Shown here piece after piece: positions 18,034 to 27,532 of a stretch of DNA of 64,000 nt. The stretch comes from Akkermansiaceae bacterium (GTDB lineage: Bacteria; Verrucomicrobiota; Verrucomicrobiia; Verrucomicrobiales; Akkermansiaceae). The stretch spans positions 1,736,001 through 1,800,000 of the forward strand of contig CAJJBQ010000001.1 in the NCBI GenBank assembly GCA_905182405.1. The letters are read 5' to 3'. Each line of letters begins with the position of its first letter. Positions within the stretch are counted from its first letter, which is position 1. The position numbers and the translations under genes are program-made. The notes beneath the pieces are model-generated. The model was not told where the DNA came from, made no database searches, and saw only the letters and a program-made list of their open reading frames with translations.

Positions 18034-18966
18034 TTATTGGAACTGCAGTTTGAGTCCTTTTGGAGCCCAGTATTTCACGAGCTTGGCCTCGATTACGCCG
18101 GCTTGCTCAGCGAGGAGAAGTCGGGGCAGCTCTTCTCGGTGGTCTCTCACCTTTTTCGCCGTTTCGAGGAAATTTAGGACTTCGGTGCGTCGCTTCTCTC
18201 CGCCATGGAAATAGAAGTGGGTCAAGAGAAGGGACGAGGAATAGAGTTCCATCACTTCGTAGTTCTCTCGTTTCGCAACGAGTTGGTTCCAGCCCCGCCA
18301 ATCGAGATTAAGCAAGGTGGATAGCTTAATGACGCGATTTCCCGGGATCTGCGGGTCACTATGTTTCTTGATGCGATCCCGGACTTTTTGTTCGATTTTG
18401 GTGAAGTCGAATGTGCCGGAATTTCCGTGGGTCGCCGCAAAATACTCGGCCACGCCCTCGAAGAACCAAGGCCGGGTCCGCCAGAGGAACTCATGCATTT
18501 GCAAGTGAGCGAGTTCATGGACGAGGATGGAGTAGTCTGCCTTCGGGCCAAGGCGTGAACGGCTATTTGGATCGGGGTAGAATTGACTCCAGAGAAGGAG
18601 GACGGCTTTGCTGCGGCCGTTGTAAAACCCGGCTGCGCCTCGAGTTCCTCCGGCTTTGATAAAGGATTCTTCGTCGGCACAGATGAGGATGCGCGGGAGA
18701 TCAGCTTTTGGAGGAGCTGAGAGAGGCAGGGGAATTTTCTCTAAAACGATCGCGACCGATTCCGCGCTTTGAGTGAATTTTTGTAGCAGTGACGGTTTGA
18801 GTGCAAGCTCGCTATCGATGCGGTAATGTTTCGTGCGATAATGATGAAGGCCATCTTTGACGCCGAGATCTTGATACTTTCCTTGAGAGGGTCCGGGCTT
18901 GAATCCGCGGGGCCATTCCTGACCCTGAAGCAAGCCGACGAGAAGGATACTAAGAATTGCTCTCAT
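18034..18966 (-). CDS. Secreted gluzincin-type (HExxH) metallopeptidase-like protein
   Basis: This 310-aa protein runs from ATG 18966 and has a signal peptide (MRAILSILLVGLLQG). The zinc motif is VHELAH (His150, Glu151, His154), followed by WFFEGVAEYFA, whose Glu is the likely third ligand. This is the peptidase MA/DUF1570-like arrangement. The substrate is unknown, and the enzyme should act in the periplasm. The longer 349-aa reading from 19083 has no support and overlaps iscU further. As annotated the start overlaps the iscU-type gene by 17 bp. It converges with folD. Confidence 0.8.
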   Translation of the reverse strand: MRAILSILLVGLLQGQEWPRGFKPGPSQGKYQDLGVKDGLHHYRTKHYRIDSELALKPSLLQKFTQSAESVAIVLEKIPLPLSAPPKADLPRILICADEESFIKAGGTRGAAGFYNGRSKAVLLLWSQFYPDPNSRSRLGPKADYSILVHELAHLQMHEFLWRTRPWFFEGVAEYFAATHGNSGTFDFTKIEQKVRDRIKKHSDPQIPGNRVIKLSTLLNLDWRGWNQLVAKRENYEVMELYSSSLLLTHFYFHGGEKRRTEVLNFLETAKKVRDHREELPRLLLAEQAGVIEAKLVKYWAPKGLKLQFQ

Positions 18967-19417
18967 CGAGCGGGACGATTTTGATCTTGCCGCTTTGCGG
19001 CTGAAGGTTCCCCAGAAGAGTGTCGCTGGCCTTTTTTTGCGGAGCGTCTTTGCCATCGAGAGCGCTTTTGAGGGCTTGCTCAACGAGTTGACCGCAATGA
19101 ATTTTCATGGGAGGAAGAGGGCCGAGGTCGCCGGAGAGTTCGTTAGGCTGTAGATTACGAGCTTCCTCGGGGGTCTTGCCCTTGAGCAGTTCGGTGGCCA
19201 TTGACGCGACCGCAATCGCGGTTTGGCAGCCAAAGGCTTGGAAAGAGGCGCGGTCGATGACCTTCTTGCCATCCTTCTCCGTGAATTTGAGCCACATCCG
19301 GAGCATGTCGCCACAATCGGGAGAACCGACGGTGCCGACGCTATCGGCATCCGCCATTTCACCCACATTCTGGGGCTTGGAAAGGGCTTCTTTGGCACGA
19401 TCTTCGAATTGACTCAC
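18950..19417 (-). CDS. IscU/NifU N-terminal Fe-S scaffold
   Basis: This 155-aa scaffold assembles Fe-S clusters. Ligands Cys35 and Asp37 (SPDCGDM), Cys64 (FGCQTAIA) and Cys108 (IHCGQL) are present. An extra about 30-residue tail follows the IscU core. The metallopeptidase-like gene overlaps its 3' end by 17 bp. There is no adjacent cysteine desulfurase or HscA/B, so sulfur delivery must be encoded elsewhere. Confidence 0.9.
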   Translation of the reverse strand: MSQFEDRAKEALSKPQNVGEMADADSVGTVGSPDCGDMLRMWLKFTEKDGKKVIDRASFQAFGCQTAIAVASMATELLKGKTPEEARNLQPNELSGDLGPLPPMKIHCGQLVEQALKSALDGKDAPQKKASDTLLGNLQPQSGKIKIVPLDESNS

Positions 19418-19497
19418 GATGGGAATTTAAGGCCAGTCGCAGATCATACAAGGGTAGGCTTGAAAAAGGGAGGAGCCTCTGTCATTTCCGGCCCGCG

Positions 19498-22191
19498 ATG
19501 TCTGAATTGCCCAAGGCCTACGAGCCCACCGAAGTTGAGAAGTCCTGGTATCAAGCTTGGCTCGACGCCCAGTGTTTCGAAGCAGATCCGAATTCGGAGA
19601 AGACTCCTTACTCGATTGTGGCCCCTCCTCCAAATGTGACGGGGATTCTTCACCTTGGGCATGTCCTTAATAACACCATTCAGGACATCCTTGCACGTCG
19701 GGCCCGCCAGAAGGGCTGTGAGGTTCTTTGGCTTCCGGGAACTGATCACGCTGGTATCGCAACGCAGACCAAGGTCGAGCGTCAGCTTCGTGATGAAGAG
19801 GGCAAGACGCGCCGTGATGTGGGTCGCGAAGCCTTCCTTGAAAAGGTGTGGGACTGGAAAGAGAAGCACGGCGGAATTATCATCAATCAGCTCAAGCGAC
19901 TCGGCTGTTCCTGTGACTGGAGTCGCGAGCGTTTCACGATGGATGCCGAATATTCTAAGTGGGTCTCGAAAGTTTTCAGCGATCTTTTCAAAGAGGGTCT
20001 CATCTACCGAGGCAAACGCATGGTGAACTGGTGCCCGGTTTCGCTGACTGCGCTTTCCGATGAGGAGGTGATCATGAAGCCTCAGAGGTCGAAGCTCTTC
20101 TACATGAAATACGAGCTCGTCGATGAGCCCGGACAGTTTTTAGAAATTGCCACGACGCGTCCCGAGACGCTCATGGGTGATGTGGCCGTAGCGGTGAGTC
20201 CAAAAGACGAGCGCTACGCCAAGTTCATTGGAAAAAAAGTGAAGCGACCTTTCCCGGCGGCTGAGATTCCGGTTGTGGCCGATGAGCACGTGGATCCCGA
20301 GTTCGGGACGGGTGCGCTCAAGATCACGCCAGCCCACGACAAAGCCGACTTTGAAATCGGAATGCGCAATAATCTCGAAATTATCGATGTTTTCCATCCC
20401 GATGGCACCGTCAATTGCCCCAAGGTTCCTGACCTTGATGGCCTCGACCGTTTTGTGGCTCGTAAGAAAGCAGCGGCCAAGCTCGAGGAAATGGGGTTGA
20501 TGATTAAAGTGGAGGAATACGATAATAATGTCGGTTTTTCTGAGCGTGCCGACGTGCCGATCGAGCCCCGTATTTCGATGCAGTGGTTCCTGAAGTATCC
20601 CACCGTGGAAGAAGCGAAGGCAGCGGTTGCCGAGGGTGATATTTCTTACCGTCCGACGCATTGGTCCAAGACCTATGCTAACTGGATGAATGGCATTCAG
20701 GATTGGTGCGTGTCGCGTCAGCTCTGGTGGGGTCATCGTATTCCCGTTTGGTATCGTAAGGAGAAAGAAGGGGAGCTGCAGAATGCGGAATCCCTCACCT
20801 TGGCTGATCTTGAAACTGGAGATCTCCATGTTAGCACCGAGCCTCCGGCGGATCCTGAAAACTGGACTCAGGATGGCGATGTTCTCGATACTTGGTTCAG
20901 TTCTTGGCTTTGGCCTTTTGCCACTATGCAAAACGTGGGCGAGGAGTCTGATTTGGTGAAGAAATTCTACCCTACAAATGATCTCGTGACGGGTCCGGAT
21001 ATTATCTTCTTTTGGGTCGCGCGCATGGTGATGGCGGGCTATCGCTTTAAAAATGAGCTTCCGTTTAAGAACGTCTTCTTCACGGCGATCATCCGCGATA
21101 TTCAAGGTCGTAAAATGAGTAAATCGCTCGGTAATTCGCCGGATCCGATTGATCTCATGCAAAAGTATGGCGCTGATGGGCTCCGCTTTGGCCTCATGCG
21201 CATTGCGCCCGTGGGCTCCGATGTTCGTTTCGACGAAGCGCAGATCGAGGAGGGCCGTAACTTCGCCAATAAGATCTACAATGCCTGCCGCTTCCGGCGT
21301 ATGGCTGGGAGTGAGTCGTTCGGAGAGACGGACCTTAGCACGTTGACGCTGCGCCCTTACCATCTCGATATTCTCGCGGGCTGCGATGATCTCGCAGTGA
21401 AACTGGAGCAAGCCTATGCGGATTACCGTTTCAATGAAGTCGGAGCCTTGCTCTACGATTTTCTCTGGGCTGAGTTCTGCGATAAGTTCCTGGAAGCGGT
21501 GAAGGGGGACCTTCGTGATGATGCTACCGAGGAAGCCGGGCGGGCCACGCTCTCGGTCTTTGATGCCGTGATGGCTCGTTTTCTTCAGTGTCTTCATCCG
21601 TTCATGCCTCACCTCACTGAAGAGCTGATGGCGCGTATGGGATACATTTCCGAAGGAGATTTCCTGATGGAAAAAGAGCTACCGACGGAAACCCTTCTTT
21701 CTGGAATCTCACCGGACCTTGTAAGGGCGGGACGCGAGCAGGCTAGCGCAGTGTATGAAACAGCGAGCCGACTTCGAAATCTCAAAGCGGAATACCGTCT
21801 CGCGGCGCGCAAGGACGTTCGTTTTATTGCAAAGAGCGGTCCTGATTGGCTCGAAGCAGAGGCTGCCACCCTTTCGCTCCTTGTGGGGGCTGAGGGCGTC
21901 ACTCGTGATGAATCTTACCTGCCGGAGCAGGGAACTCCAGGTGCGGTGACTGCTGCAGGGGAACTCTTCATGCCTCTTGATGGTTTGATTGACGTGGCTG
22001 CAGAGCAAGTGCGTCTTGATAAGGAAGTCGAAAAAATCGGAAAAGAAGTCAACAAGTGTCAGAATAAACTCGGAAATGAAAGATTTGTCGCCAATGCCAA
22101 GCCGGAAGTAGTTGAAGTTGAGCGCCAACGACTTCAGGAGTGGCAGACTAATCTTGCTCAGCTTGAAAAAATGCGCGCCGATCTGGGATAG
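19498..22191 (+). CDS. valS: Valyl-tRNA synthetase
   Basis: This 897-aa class-I synthetase charges tRNA-Val. The HIGH motif is HLGH (52-55) in PPPNVTGILHLGH, and KMSKS is exact at 539-543 (GRKMSKSLGNSPDP). A CP1 editing domain lies between them, with an anticodon-binding domain and a C-terminal coiled-coil arm (VRLDKEVEKIGKEVNKCQNK). Length and order are normal. A 490-aa open frame on the opposite strand (20140-21612) is only a codon-bias shadow. Confidence 0.97.
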   Translation: MSELPKAYEPTEVEKSWYQAWLDAQCFEADPNSEKTPYSIVAPPPNVTGILHLGHVLNNTIQDILARRARQKGCEVLWLPGTDHAGIATQTKVERQLRDEEGKTRRDVGREAFLEKVWDWKEKHGGIIINQLKRLGCSCDWSRERFTMDAEYSKWVSKVFSDLFKEGLIYRGKRMVNWCPVSLTALSDEEVIMKPQRSKLFYMKYELVDEPGQFLEIATTRPETLMGDVAVAVSPKDERYAKFIGKKVKRPFPAAEIPVVADEHVDPEFGTGALKITPAHDKADFEIGMRNNLEIIDVFHPDGTVNCPKVPDLDGLDRFVARKKAAAKLEEMGLMIKVEEYDNNVGFSERADVPIEPRISMQWFLKYPTVEEAKAAVAEGDISYRPTHWSKTYANWMNGIQDWCVSRQLWWGHRIPVWYRKEKEGELQNAESLTLADLETGDLHVSTEPPADPENWTQDGDVLDTWFSSWLWPFATMQNVGEESDLVKKFYPTNDLVTGPDIIFFWVARMVMAGYRFKNELPFKNVFFTAIIRDIQGRKMSKSLGNSPDPIDLMQKYGADGLRFGLMRIAPVGSDVRFDEAQIEEGRNFANKIYNACRFRRMAGSESFGETDLSTLTLRPYHLDILAGCDDLAVKLEQAYADYRFNEVGALLYDFLWAEFCDKFLEAVKGDLRDDATEEAGRATLSVFDAVMARFLQCLHPFMPHLTEELMARMGYISEGDFLMEKELPTETLLSGISPDLVRAGREQASAVYETASRLRNLKAEYRLAARKDVRFIAKSGPDWLEAEAATLSLLVGAEGVTRDESYLPEQGTPGAVTAAGELFMPLDGLIDVAAEQVRLDKEVEKIGKEVNKCQNKLGNERFVANAKPEVVEVERQRLQEWQTNLAQLEKMRADLG

Positions 22192-22242
22192 TGAAAATTT
22201 ATCTGTTCATCGTGTAGGTGAATTAGTTGAATCGGGTGAGAA

Positions 22243-23370
22243 ATGATAATGGATGAAGCCATCTCAAAAATTCCTGGCTTAGGGAAGTTTAGCATTGACT
22301 TGCTCGGCGCCGTGGAGGTCGAAAATGCCTCCCAGCTCGCCCAAGCTGACCCCGATATCCTGCATTTAAATCTGACAAAGGCAAATGAGGTGTTGGTCCT
22401 TCGGGAGAGCTCTCCATCGCTGGAGGAGGTGATCAGCTGGATTGAGAGCGCCCGGGAAATCACGGGGATCGAAGGCGCCCATTTTGATTCGGACCTCGAT
22501 CAACTCGCAGAGATCGAAGAAATGCTGGTGGCCATTCCAGTTCATGGGAGGAGACTCGCCGAGCAAGGGATCAAGGTGACCGATGTTCCGGTGATGGAAA
22601 CAGTTGTCTCGGGAATGAAGGAAAAGAAGACACTCCCCAGAACTCCACCGATCACGAATCCGAAAAGGGAATTTCGGCCGGATGCCGACCCTGCAGAGAA
22701 ATTGGTTCCTCTTCGGCGAAACGTCCCGGAACGTCCTCGGTTCAGCAAAAAGAATCCGCTCGCGATTCCGGAAGACGTCCCCAAAGGTCCTCCGGCCAGC
22801 AAAGGGAATTCGTTCGCGATTCCCGAAGAAGTTCCTCTTCTTCAAGACGTCACCGAAGGTCCTCCGGCCAGCAAAAGAAATTCGTTTGCGATTTCCGAGG
22901 AAAAGCCGCAAATCGCCCCTTTGGTGTCGATGAGAAAACAAGACGTCCGCGTTTCCGTAAGTAAGGGGCTGAACGAGGGAAAAAAAATGCATTCACGAAC
23001 CTTTATCAGGGGTGTCTTAAATCCCCATATTTGGAGAATGCGGATTTCCTCTTTCATTACTTTGCTAATGTTTGTTCTGATGCCTGCAAGTCTCACCGCT
23101 CTGGGCATGGTGATGAAAACGAAGAATCTTTGGTGGTTCGTCGTGCCAGCATTATTCCTCGTTATCTTTTTCTTCTATCTCACGGTCGCCTCTCGGATGA
23201 AGTGTCGCGTTTGTGGGCAGCCTGTGTTTTCACCAAAATCCTGCCGCAAGCACATCAAAGCGCATCGGTCTCGAATGTTTGGCTATATCATCCCAACGAG
23301 CATTCACATGATCCTGTTTCACTGGTTCCGCTGTATTTATTGCGGGACCTCGGTGAGGCTGAGAAGGTAG
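22243..23370 (+). CDS. HhH-domain, repeat-linker, membrane and zinc-ribbon-like protein, unknown function
   Basis: This 375-aa protein has an unusual layout. Residues about 1-110 resemble a helix-hairpin-helix/DUF4332-type region (KIPGLGKFSIDLLGAVEVEN; IPVHGRRLAEQGI). Residues about 160-225 form a Pro/Lys linker with a 24-residue repeat (GPPASKGNSFAIPEE, GPPASKRNSFAISEE) and a weaker earlier copy. Two TM helices follow at about 265-310. The C-terminus has paired CxxC motifs (CRVCG, then SCRKHIKAH, then CIYCG), a likely zinc site. I do not recognise a family for the whole. It converges with dtd, with 3 bp between the stops. Confidence 0.7.
   Translation: MIMDEAISKIPGLGKFSIDLLGAVEVENASQLAQADPDILHLNLTKANEVLVLRESSPSLEEVISWIESAREITGIEGAHFDSDLDQLAEIEEMLVAIPVHGRRLAEQGIKVTDVPVMETVVSGMKEKKTLPRTPPITNPKREFRPDADPAEKLVPLRRNVPERPRFSKKNPLAIPEDVPKGPPASKGNSFAIPEEVPLLQDVTEGPPASKRNSFAISEEKPQIAPLVSMRKQDVRVSVSKGLNEGKKMHSRTFIRGVLNPHIWRMRISSFITLLMFVLMPASLTALGMVMKTKNLWWFVVPALFLVIFFFYLTVASRMKCRVCGQPVFSPKSCRKHIKAHRSRMFGYIIPTSIHMILFHWFRCIYCGTSVRLRR
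22786..22902 (+). repeat. 72-bp in-frame tandem repeat inside the HhH protein gene
   Basis: GGTCCTCCGGCCAGCAAA starts at 22786 and recurs at 22858, giving an exact 72-bp (24-codon) period. Flanking sequence is also conserved (AATTCGTTCGCGATT against AATTCGTTTGCGATT). A more diverged unit precedes it at about 22740-22775. The differences are mostly silent or conservative. Confidence 0.85.
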
Positions 23371-23373
23371 ATC

Positions 23374-23826
23374 TTACTCGCGATTTTTTGAATCCAGCGT
23401 GATGGTAACCGGGCCGTCGTTCACGAGGGTGACTTTCATTTCGGCACCGAAGATCCCCCGGCCTACTTTCTTTCTGATTTCTACGGATATTTCTTCGCAG
23501 AATGATTCGTAAAGAGGGATCGCCTGATCGGGGTGTGCCGCTTTAATGAAGCTGGGGCGGTTTCCTTTTTTTGTGCTCGCGTGCAGGGTGAACTGACTCA
23601 CCACAAGAGCGTCTCCATCTTGATCTACGAGCGCTTGGTTCATCTTACCATCGGAGTCGGAGAAGACGCGCATTTTGGTGATCTTTCCCACCAGCCAAGC
23701 GACATCTTCCTCCGTGTCTCTTTCTTCGATTCCTAGAAAAATTAGGAAGCCCGCGTCGATCTTCGATACCTCTTTTTGATTTACCGAAACCGAGGCTTTA
23801 CTCACTCGCTGGAGAACGACACGCAT
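23374..23826 (-). CDS. dtd: D-aminoacyl-tRNA deacylase
   Basis: This 150-aa enzyme removes D-amino acids mischarged on tRNA. The two active-site signatures are SQFTL (VVSQFTLHAST) and NDGPVT near the C-terminus. The start MRVVLQRVSKASV is classic. Length is normal. Confidence 0.95.
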   Translation of the reverse strand: MRVVLQRVSKASVSVNQKEVSKIDAGFLIFLGIEERDTEEDVAWLVGKITKMRVFSDSDGKMNQALVDQDGDALVVSQFTLHASTKKGNRPSFIKAAHPDQAIPLYESFCEEISVEIRKKVGRGIFGAEMKVTLVNDGPVTITLDSKNRE

Positions 23827-23854
23827 GGGTGCAGTGAGTCATTTTTTTCGAAGA

Positions 23855-26509
23855 TCACAAGATCTGTTTTACTTTGTCCTGCCAGCGGTTGTAGACGAAT
23901 CCCAGCCCAAGAAGTCCTAATCCCAGAGTGATGAAGCTCAAGATACGGGGAAGCGGATCGAGTTGGATGATATCGAACAACAACACGTGCCCGAGAGTGG
24001 CACAAAGAATGATGAGGGATGTGACTCGGAAGGGGCGGCTCTTGCAAAGGAGGCCGGTGAGAAGGGCGAGGGTTCCAAGGATTGCCCAGCTAGCGGCTCT
24101 TCCTGATGAATCGTTTTCTGCCGTAATCGTCAGCCAAAGGACGAGGAGGGAAATGACCCCAAGGAGGTAGTGCTTGGGATCTCGATCCTGATGGCAGGAA
24201 AAGAGGTGCAAGGCAAAGGGGGCTACTAAACCGAGGTAAACATGTCCTACGCTTGAGCCTCCCGCTTGAGCACTCATCACTCCGATGACATAAAAGGGAA
24301 CGGCACAGCTGGAGACCAGTTTTCTGGGGTAAAGTCGATCAAGAAGAAGGAGCGCTACGGAACTCCAGGCAGCGAGGACAAAAGGTTCGGAGCCATCGTT
24401 GAAGAGGAATAAGATGAAGCTCAACCAGAATCCTGTGGCGAGTAGGAAGGTGAAGTTTTCCAGTGCCTTATGATCTATACGCCCACTTAGTTTTCTCAAA
24501 ATGACGAGATGGCTCACGAGGATCACGAGCCCGAATAGGATTGGGGCAATCTCGAAGGTGAAGGCTTCGAGGAGTCCTAGATGAAAAAGAAAAGGGAGGC
24601 TGGCATGGAGGCTGAAGCCCGTTTTTCTTGCGAGCAAAGTTCCTAGGATGGGAACGACGAGATAGAGCAGCATGCGGATACTCGATTCTGCGATCCCAAA
24701 GTGGATACTCATGGCGGATAGGGCGAGTCCGAATCCGAAGAAGAGGATGCTCAGGTGGAATCGAATTTCGCTCTCGGACGGTTTTGAGATATGCTTACTT
24801 TCTAACTGGTGGAGAAAAGAAAGGGCGAAGGCCATCGCTCCACCAGTGAGCAGGATCGCGGCGGTCCGCTCGTTTAAGATCAATCCTAGAATTGCGCATG
24901 CTGATGCCAGGCGGCTCACCCAGTAGAAATCGAAGAAGAGCTTGAGCTGAAGTTTTCGGAGATGAAGGAGCGCCGAAACAATTCCTACGCTTCCCATCAA
25001 GAGCATCGTTTTCCCAGCTTCTAAATCTTGAAGGGCTCCGAAAGAGATCGTCAGGAACATCGCAATAAATCCAATGAGACTCGCGAAGCAGGCTTTGTAG
25101 GCCTCTGTCTTTTCGGCCAGCCGGTGAAGAAGGGCGAAGGCAGCCCAAAGGGCTGCCGCGATTGCCCAAGCGCAGGTTGGAGCAAAGGAGTTCTGCCCCA
25201 AGGTCACAAAAATAGAGAGACCGGCGATGCCATAGGAGGCAAGAGGGAGAAAGCGATTCGGAATCTTAAGATGAAGAGCGATCAAGATGACCGATTCGAG
25301 AAGCAAGGTGAGGAAGAGATGATATCCGGAAAGTTTTAAAATGATGCCAAGGGTGATGAGACTTAGGCCTTTGATGAGATGGAGTAAGACCGACTGCTTC
25401 GAAAAGCGGTTTCGCGCGAGGATCCCGATGGCGATGATCGCGCTACCAAGAATGAGGCAGAAGAGCCAGTGACCCTCAATCCAGCTTCGAGTGACTGGAT
25501 TGATGGAATAGAGAAAAAAGAAGATGCCATGATTGGCGGAGATGAAGGCGCGATGTTTTGGGATCTTCTCAAGGACGCTCAGACTCACAAAAAGAAGCCA
25601 GAAGACGATCAGGAAATACGCGGCTCCAGGGTGGTGGAACGGAGCGGTGAAGGCCCAAATAGCGTAAGAAAAATAGCTCCCGGCTAAGGCGAGGAAGTGG
25701 AGTTCCTGCCAATCTTTTCGGCGGGCAATAAAGGAGGCTCCGATCGAAAGAATCAAGGCTGAGAGCCCCACCATCCACCCGAGTGGATTGAGGGATACGG
25801 CATAAAAGGCGAGCGCCAAACTGACCCCCAACATGAGACGCGAATTTTTCCGAAGGGACACGGCACCGCAGAAAATGGCCGTTAGAATGAGTAAAAGTGA
25901 GCCAATCACGGGAGAATGAATGACCCGGAGTGCCTCGACATTGGATGCGGCGTAGCTCGCGTAATAGAGACCAGCGAGTCCTCCGGCGGCCACGACGCGC
26001 CCGTAAGTTTTCAGCGAATCTTTCCATTGTTCGCAAAAGAGGCCGGCTCTGGTGAGCATTCCGGTGAAGAGGTAAAGGAGTCCAAGACGAATCCCTGGCC
26101 CCAGATCATGAATGTAGTTCTTATAGGTGTAAGAGCTGAGGAAAACGAGGCCGGTGGTGAGGAGAATGATTCCAAGTCGCACGAACCAAACCCGGCCCAG
26201 TTGCATTTCAAATCCCGCTGAGTAAGCGGGTAGGTAAGGGGGCTTGACCTCCGGAGGCATAGGAAGTGCAGAGATTTCCTTTTGTGGTTTGGGTCCTTCG
26301 GGCGCGATTGGTATTGGCGGGGGAGTCGGGATATGAGGTTTGGTGACTGTTGGGGTTTCGGCCTTAGGGACTGGTTTCTGATCTTGGGTTTTCGCGGCGA
26401 GCGAGTCTCTTTTGATTTCTGAAAGGGTGGAGCCCAGCCGGGCGGCTTCTTGCCGGAGCCTTTGCAGATCCTCTTCGGCTCGCGCGATTCGGTTGTTCAG
26501 AGATTCCAC
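23855..26509 (-). CDS. DUF2339 polytopic membrane protein
   Basis: This 884-aa protein has an N-terminal coiled coil (LNNRIARAEEDLQRLRQEA), a Pro/Lys-rich linker (about 45-95) and then more than twenty hydrophobic segments to the C-terminus. This is the DUF2339 layout (N-terminal coiled coil plus very many TMs). The conserved ELWLGRVWFVRLGI-like entry is present here as QLGRVWFVRLGIILL. Function is unknown. It is divergent from the LysR gene across an 84-bp gap. Confidence 0.85.
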   Translation of the reverse strand: MESLNNRIARAEEDLQRLRQEAARLGSTLSEIKRDSLAAKTQDQKPVPKAETPTVTKPHIPTPPPIPIAPEGPKPQKEISALPMPPEVKPPYLPAYSAGFEMQLGRVWFVRLGIILLTTGLVFLSSYTYKNYIHDLGPGIRLGLLYLFTGMLTRAGLFCEQWKDSLKTYGRVVAAGGLAGLYYASYAASNVEALRVIHSPVIGSLLLILTAIFCGAVSLRKNSRLMLGVSLALAFYAVSLNPLGWMVGLSALILSIGASFIARRKDWQELHFLALAGSYFSYAIWAFTAPFHHPGAAYFLIVFWLLFVSLSVLEKIPKHRAFISANHGIFFFLYSINPVTRSWIEGHWLFCLILGSAIIAIGILARNRFSKQSVLLHLIKGLSLITLGIILKLSGYHLFLTLLLESVILIALHLKIPNRFLPLASYGIAGLSIFVTLGQNSFAPTCAWAIAAALWAAFALLHRLAEKTEAYKACFASLIGFIAMFLTISFGALQDLEAGKTMLLMGSVGIVSALLHLRKLQLKLFFDFYWVSRLASACAILGLILNERTAAILLTGGAMAFALSFLHQLESKHISKPSESEIRFHLSILFFGFGLALSAMSIHFGIAESSIRMLLYLVVPILGTLLARKTGFSLHASLPFLFHLGLLEAFTFEIAPILFGLVILVSHLVILRKLSGRIDHKALENFTFLLATGFWLSFILFLFNDGSEPFVLAAWSSVALLLLDRLYPRKLVSSCAVPFYVIGVMSAQAGGSSVGHVYLGLVAPFALHLFSCHQDRDPKHYLLGVISLLVLWLTITAENDSSGRAASWAILGTLALLTGLLCKSRPFRVTSLIILCATLGHVLLFDIIQLDPLPRILSFITLGLGLLGLGFVYNRWQDKVKQIL

Positions 26510-26593
26510 TCATACAGATTGCCATGGGTCATTCTCCCTTTCGAATCGATAACAGAGATTAATTCATTGATTGAATCGATGGTTTGATCTGCT

Positions 26594-27499
26594 ATGTCCA
26601 CCCTTATGAATATCCATCATCTGGAGCTCTTCTTCTATGTCGCGAAATTCGAGGGCATTACCGCGGCGGTCCGCAAGATGCCTTATGGGATTCAGCAACC
26701 CGCGGTGAGTGGTCAGCTTCTCCAGCTTGAGGAGAAACTCGGGGTGAAACTCTTCAACCGTCGGCCCTTTGCTCTTACTCCTGCGGGCGAGGAACTCTAC
26801 GACTACTGCTATCCTTTCTTTTCGCGTCTACGTGATGTGGAAGAGCGCTTGCGAGGAGAAGAGAGTCAGCATCTACGATTGGCCGCTTCCGCATTAACGC
26901 TTCGGAATCATCTGCCGGATGTTCTAGAAGATCTCAAAAAAGAGGAGCCGAACTTACGACTTTCACTGAAGGAGGTGGATCCCTCTGATGTCCATCATTT
27001 ACTAACGAGCCAGCAAGTCGATATCGCGGTGAGCGTGCTTGCCGGGAAGTTGGCGGAGGGACTTCGTTCCCTCCCATTGGTGGAGATTCCGGTCGCCTTG
27101 CTCGTTCCCTCATCGCTGAAGGCAAAGTCGCTGAGCGACCTGGTTGATGAGGATCCTTACAACCCCAAGCGATCAATCGGCAGGGAACCCTTGGTGGGAC
27201 TGCCGCCCCATGAAGTGCTTCAGCAATTGTTTCAGAACGAGTTTGAACAGCGAAAGATCACCTGGACCACCAGTGTCGAGGTCAACTCGATGGAGGTGAT
27301 TCGCGACTATGTTATCCGCGGGTTCGGAATAGGACTTGGACTGATGATCCCCGGAGTGGAGCTGCCGAAGGGGCTTAGGGCGATTCCTCTGAAGGAGTTC
27401 CCTCCCTTGGTGATAGGGGCCCTCTATCAAGGAAAGCCAAAGGCTTTGGTGACCCGGTTTTTGGCAACAGCACAGAAACATGCCAAGAGTCTGGCTTGA
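26594..27499 (+). CDS. LysR-family transcriptional regulator
   Basis: This 301-aa protein has an N-terminal winged helix-turn-helix (LELFFYVAKFEGITAAVRKM, then QQPAVSGQLLQLEEKLGVKL), followed by the periplasmic-binding-like effector domain. A second ATG at 26606 (MNIHHLE) is equally possible. It stands 33 bp upstream of purU on the same strand and divergent from DUF2339. The targets are unknown. Confidence 0.88.
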   Translation: MSTLMNIHHLELFFYVAKFEGITAAVRKMPYGIQQPAVSGQLLQLEEKLGVKLFNRRPFALTPAGEELYDYCYPFFSRLRDVEERLRGEESQHLRLAASALTLRNHLPDVLEDLKKEEPNLRLSLKEVDPSDVHHLLTSQQVDIAVSVLAGKLAEGLRSLPLVEIPVALLVPSSLKAKSLSDLVDEDPYNPKRSIGREPLVGLPPHEVLQQLFQNEFEQRKITWTTSVEVNSMEVIRDYVIRGFGIGLGLMIPGVELPKGLRAIPLKEFPPLVIGALYQGKPKALVTRFLATAQKHAKSLA

Positions 27500-27532
27500 T
27501 TTATCTCCTAATCTAAGGCAATCAGCGACTCC

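Noticed and set aside
18967..19083. Upstream extension of the metallopeptidase gene
   Set aside because: It would hide the clear signal peptide beginning at 18966 and only reads the iscU gene out of frame.
20140..21612. 490-codon open frame antisense to valS
   Set aside because: It mirrors valS codon bias, encodes a His/Arg-rich sequence with no recognisable domain and lies wholly within a certain gene.
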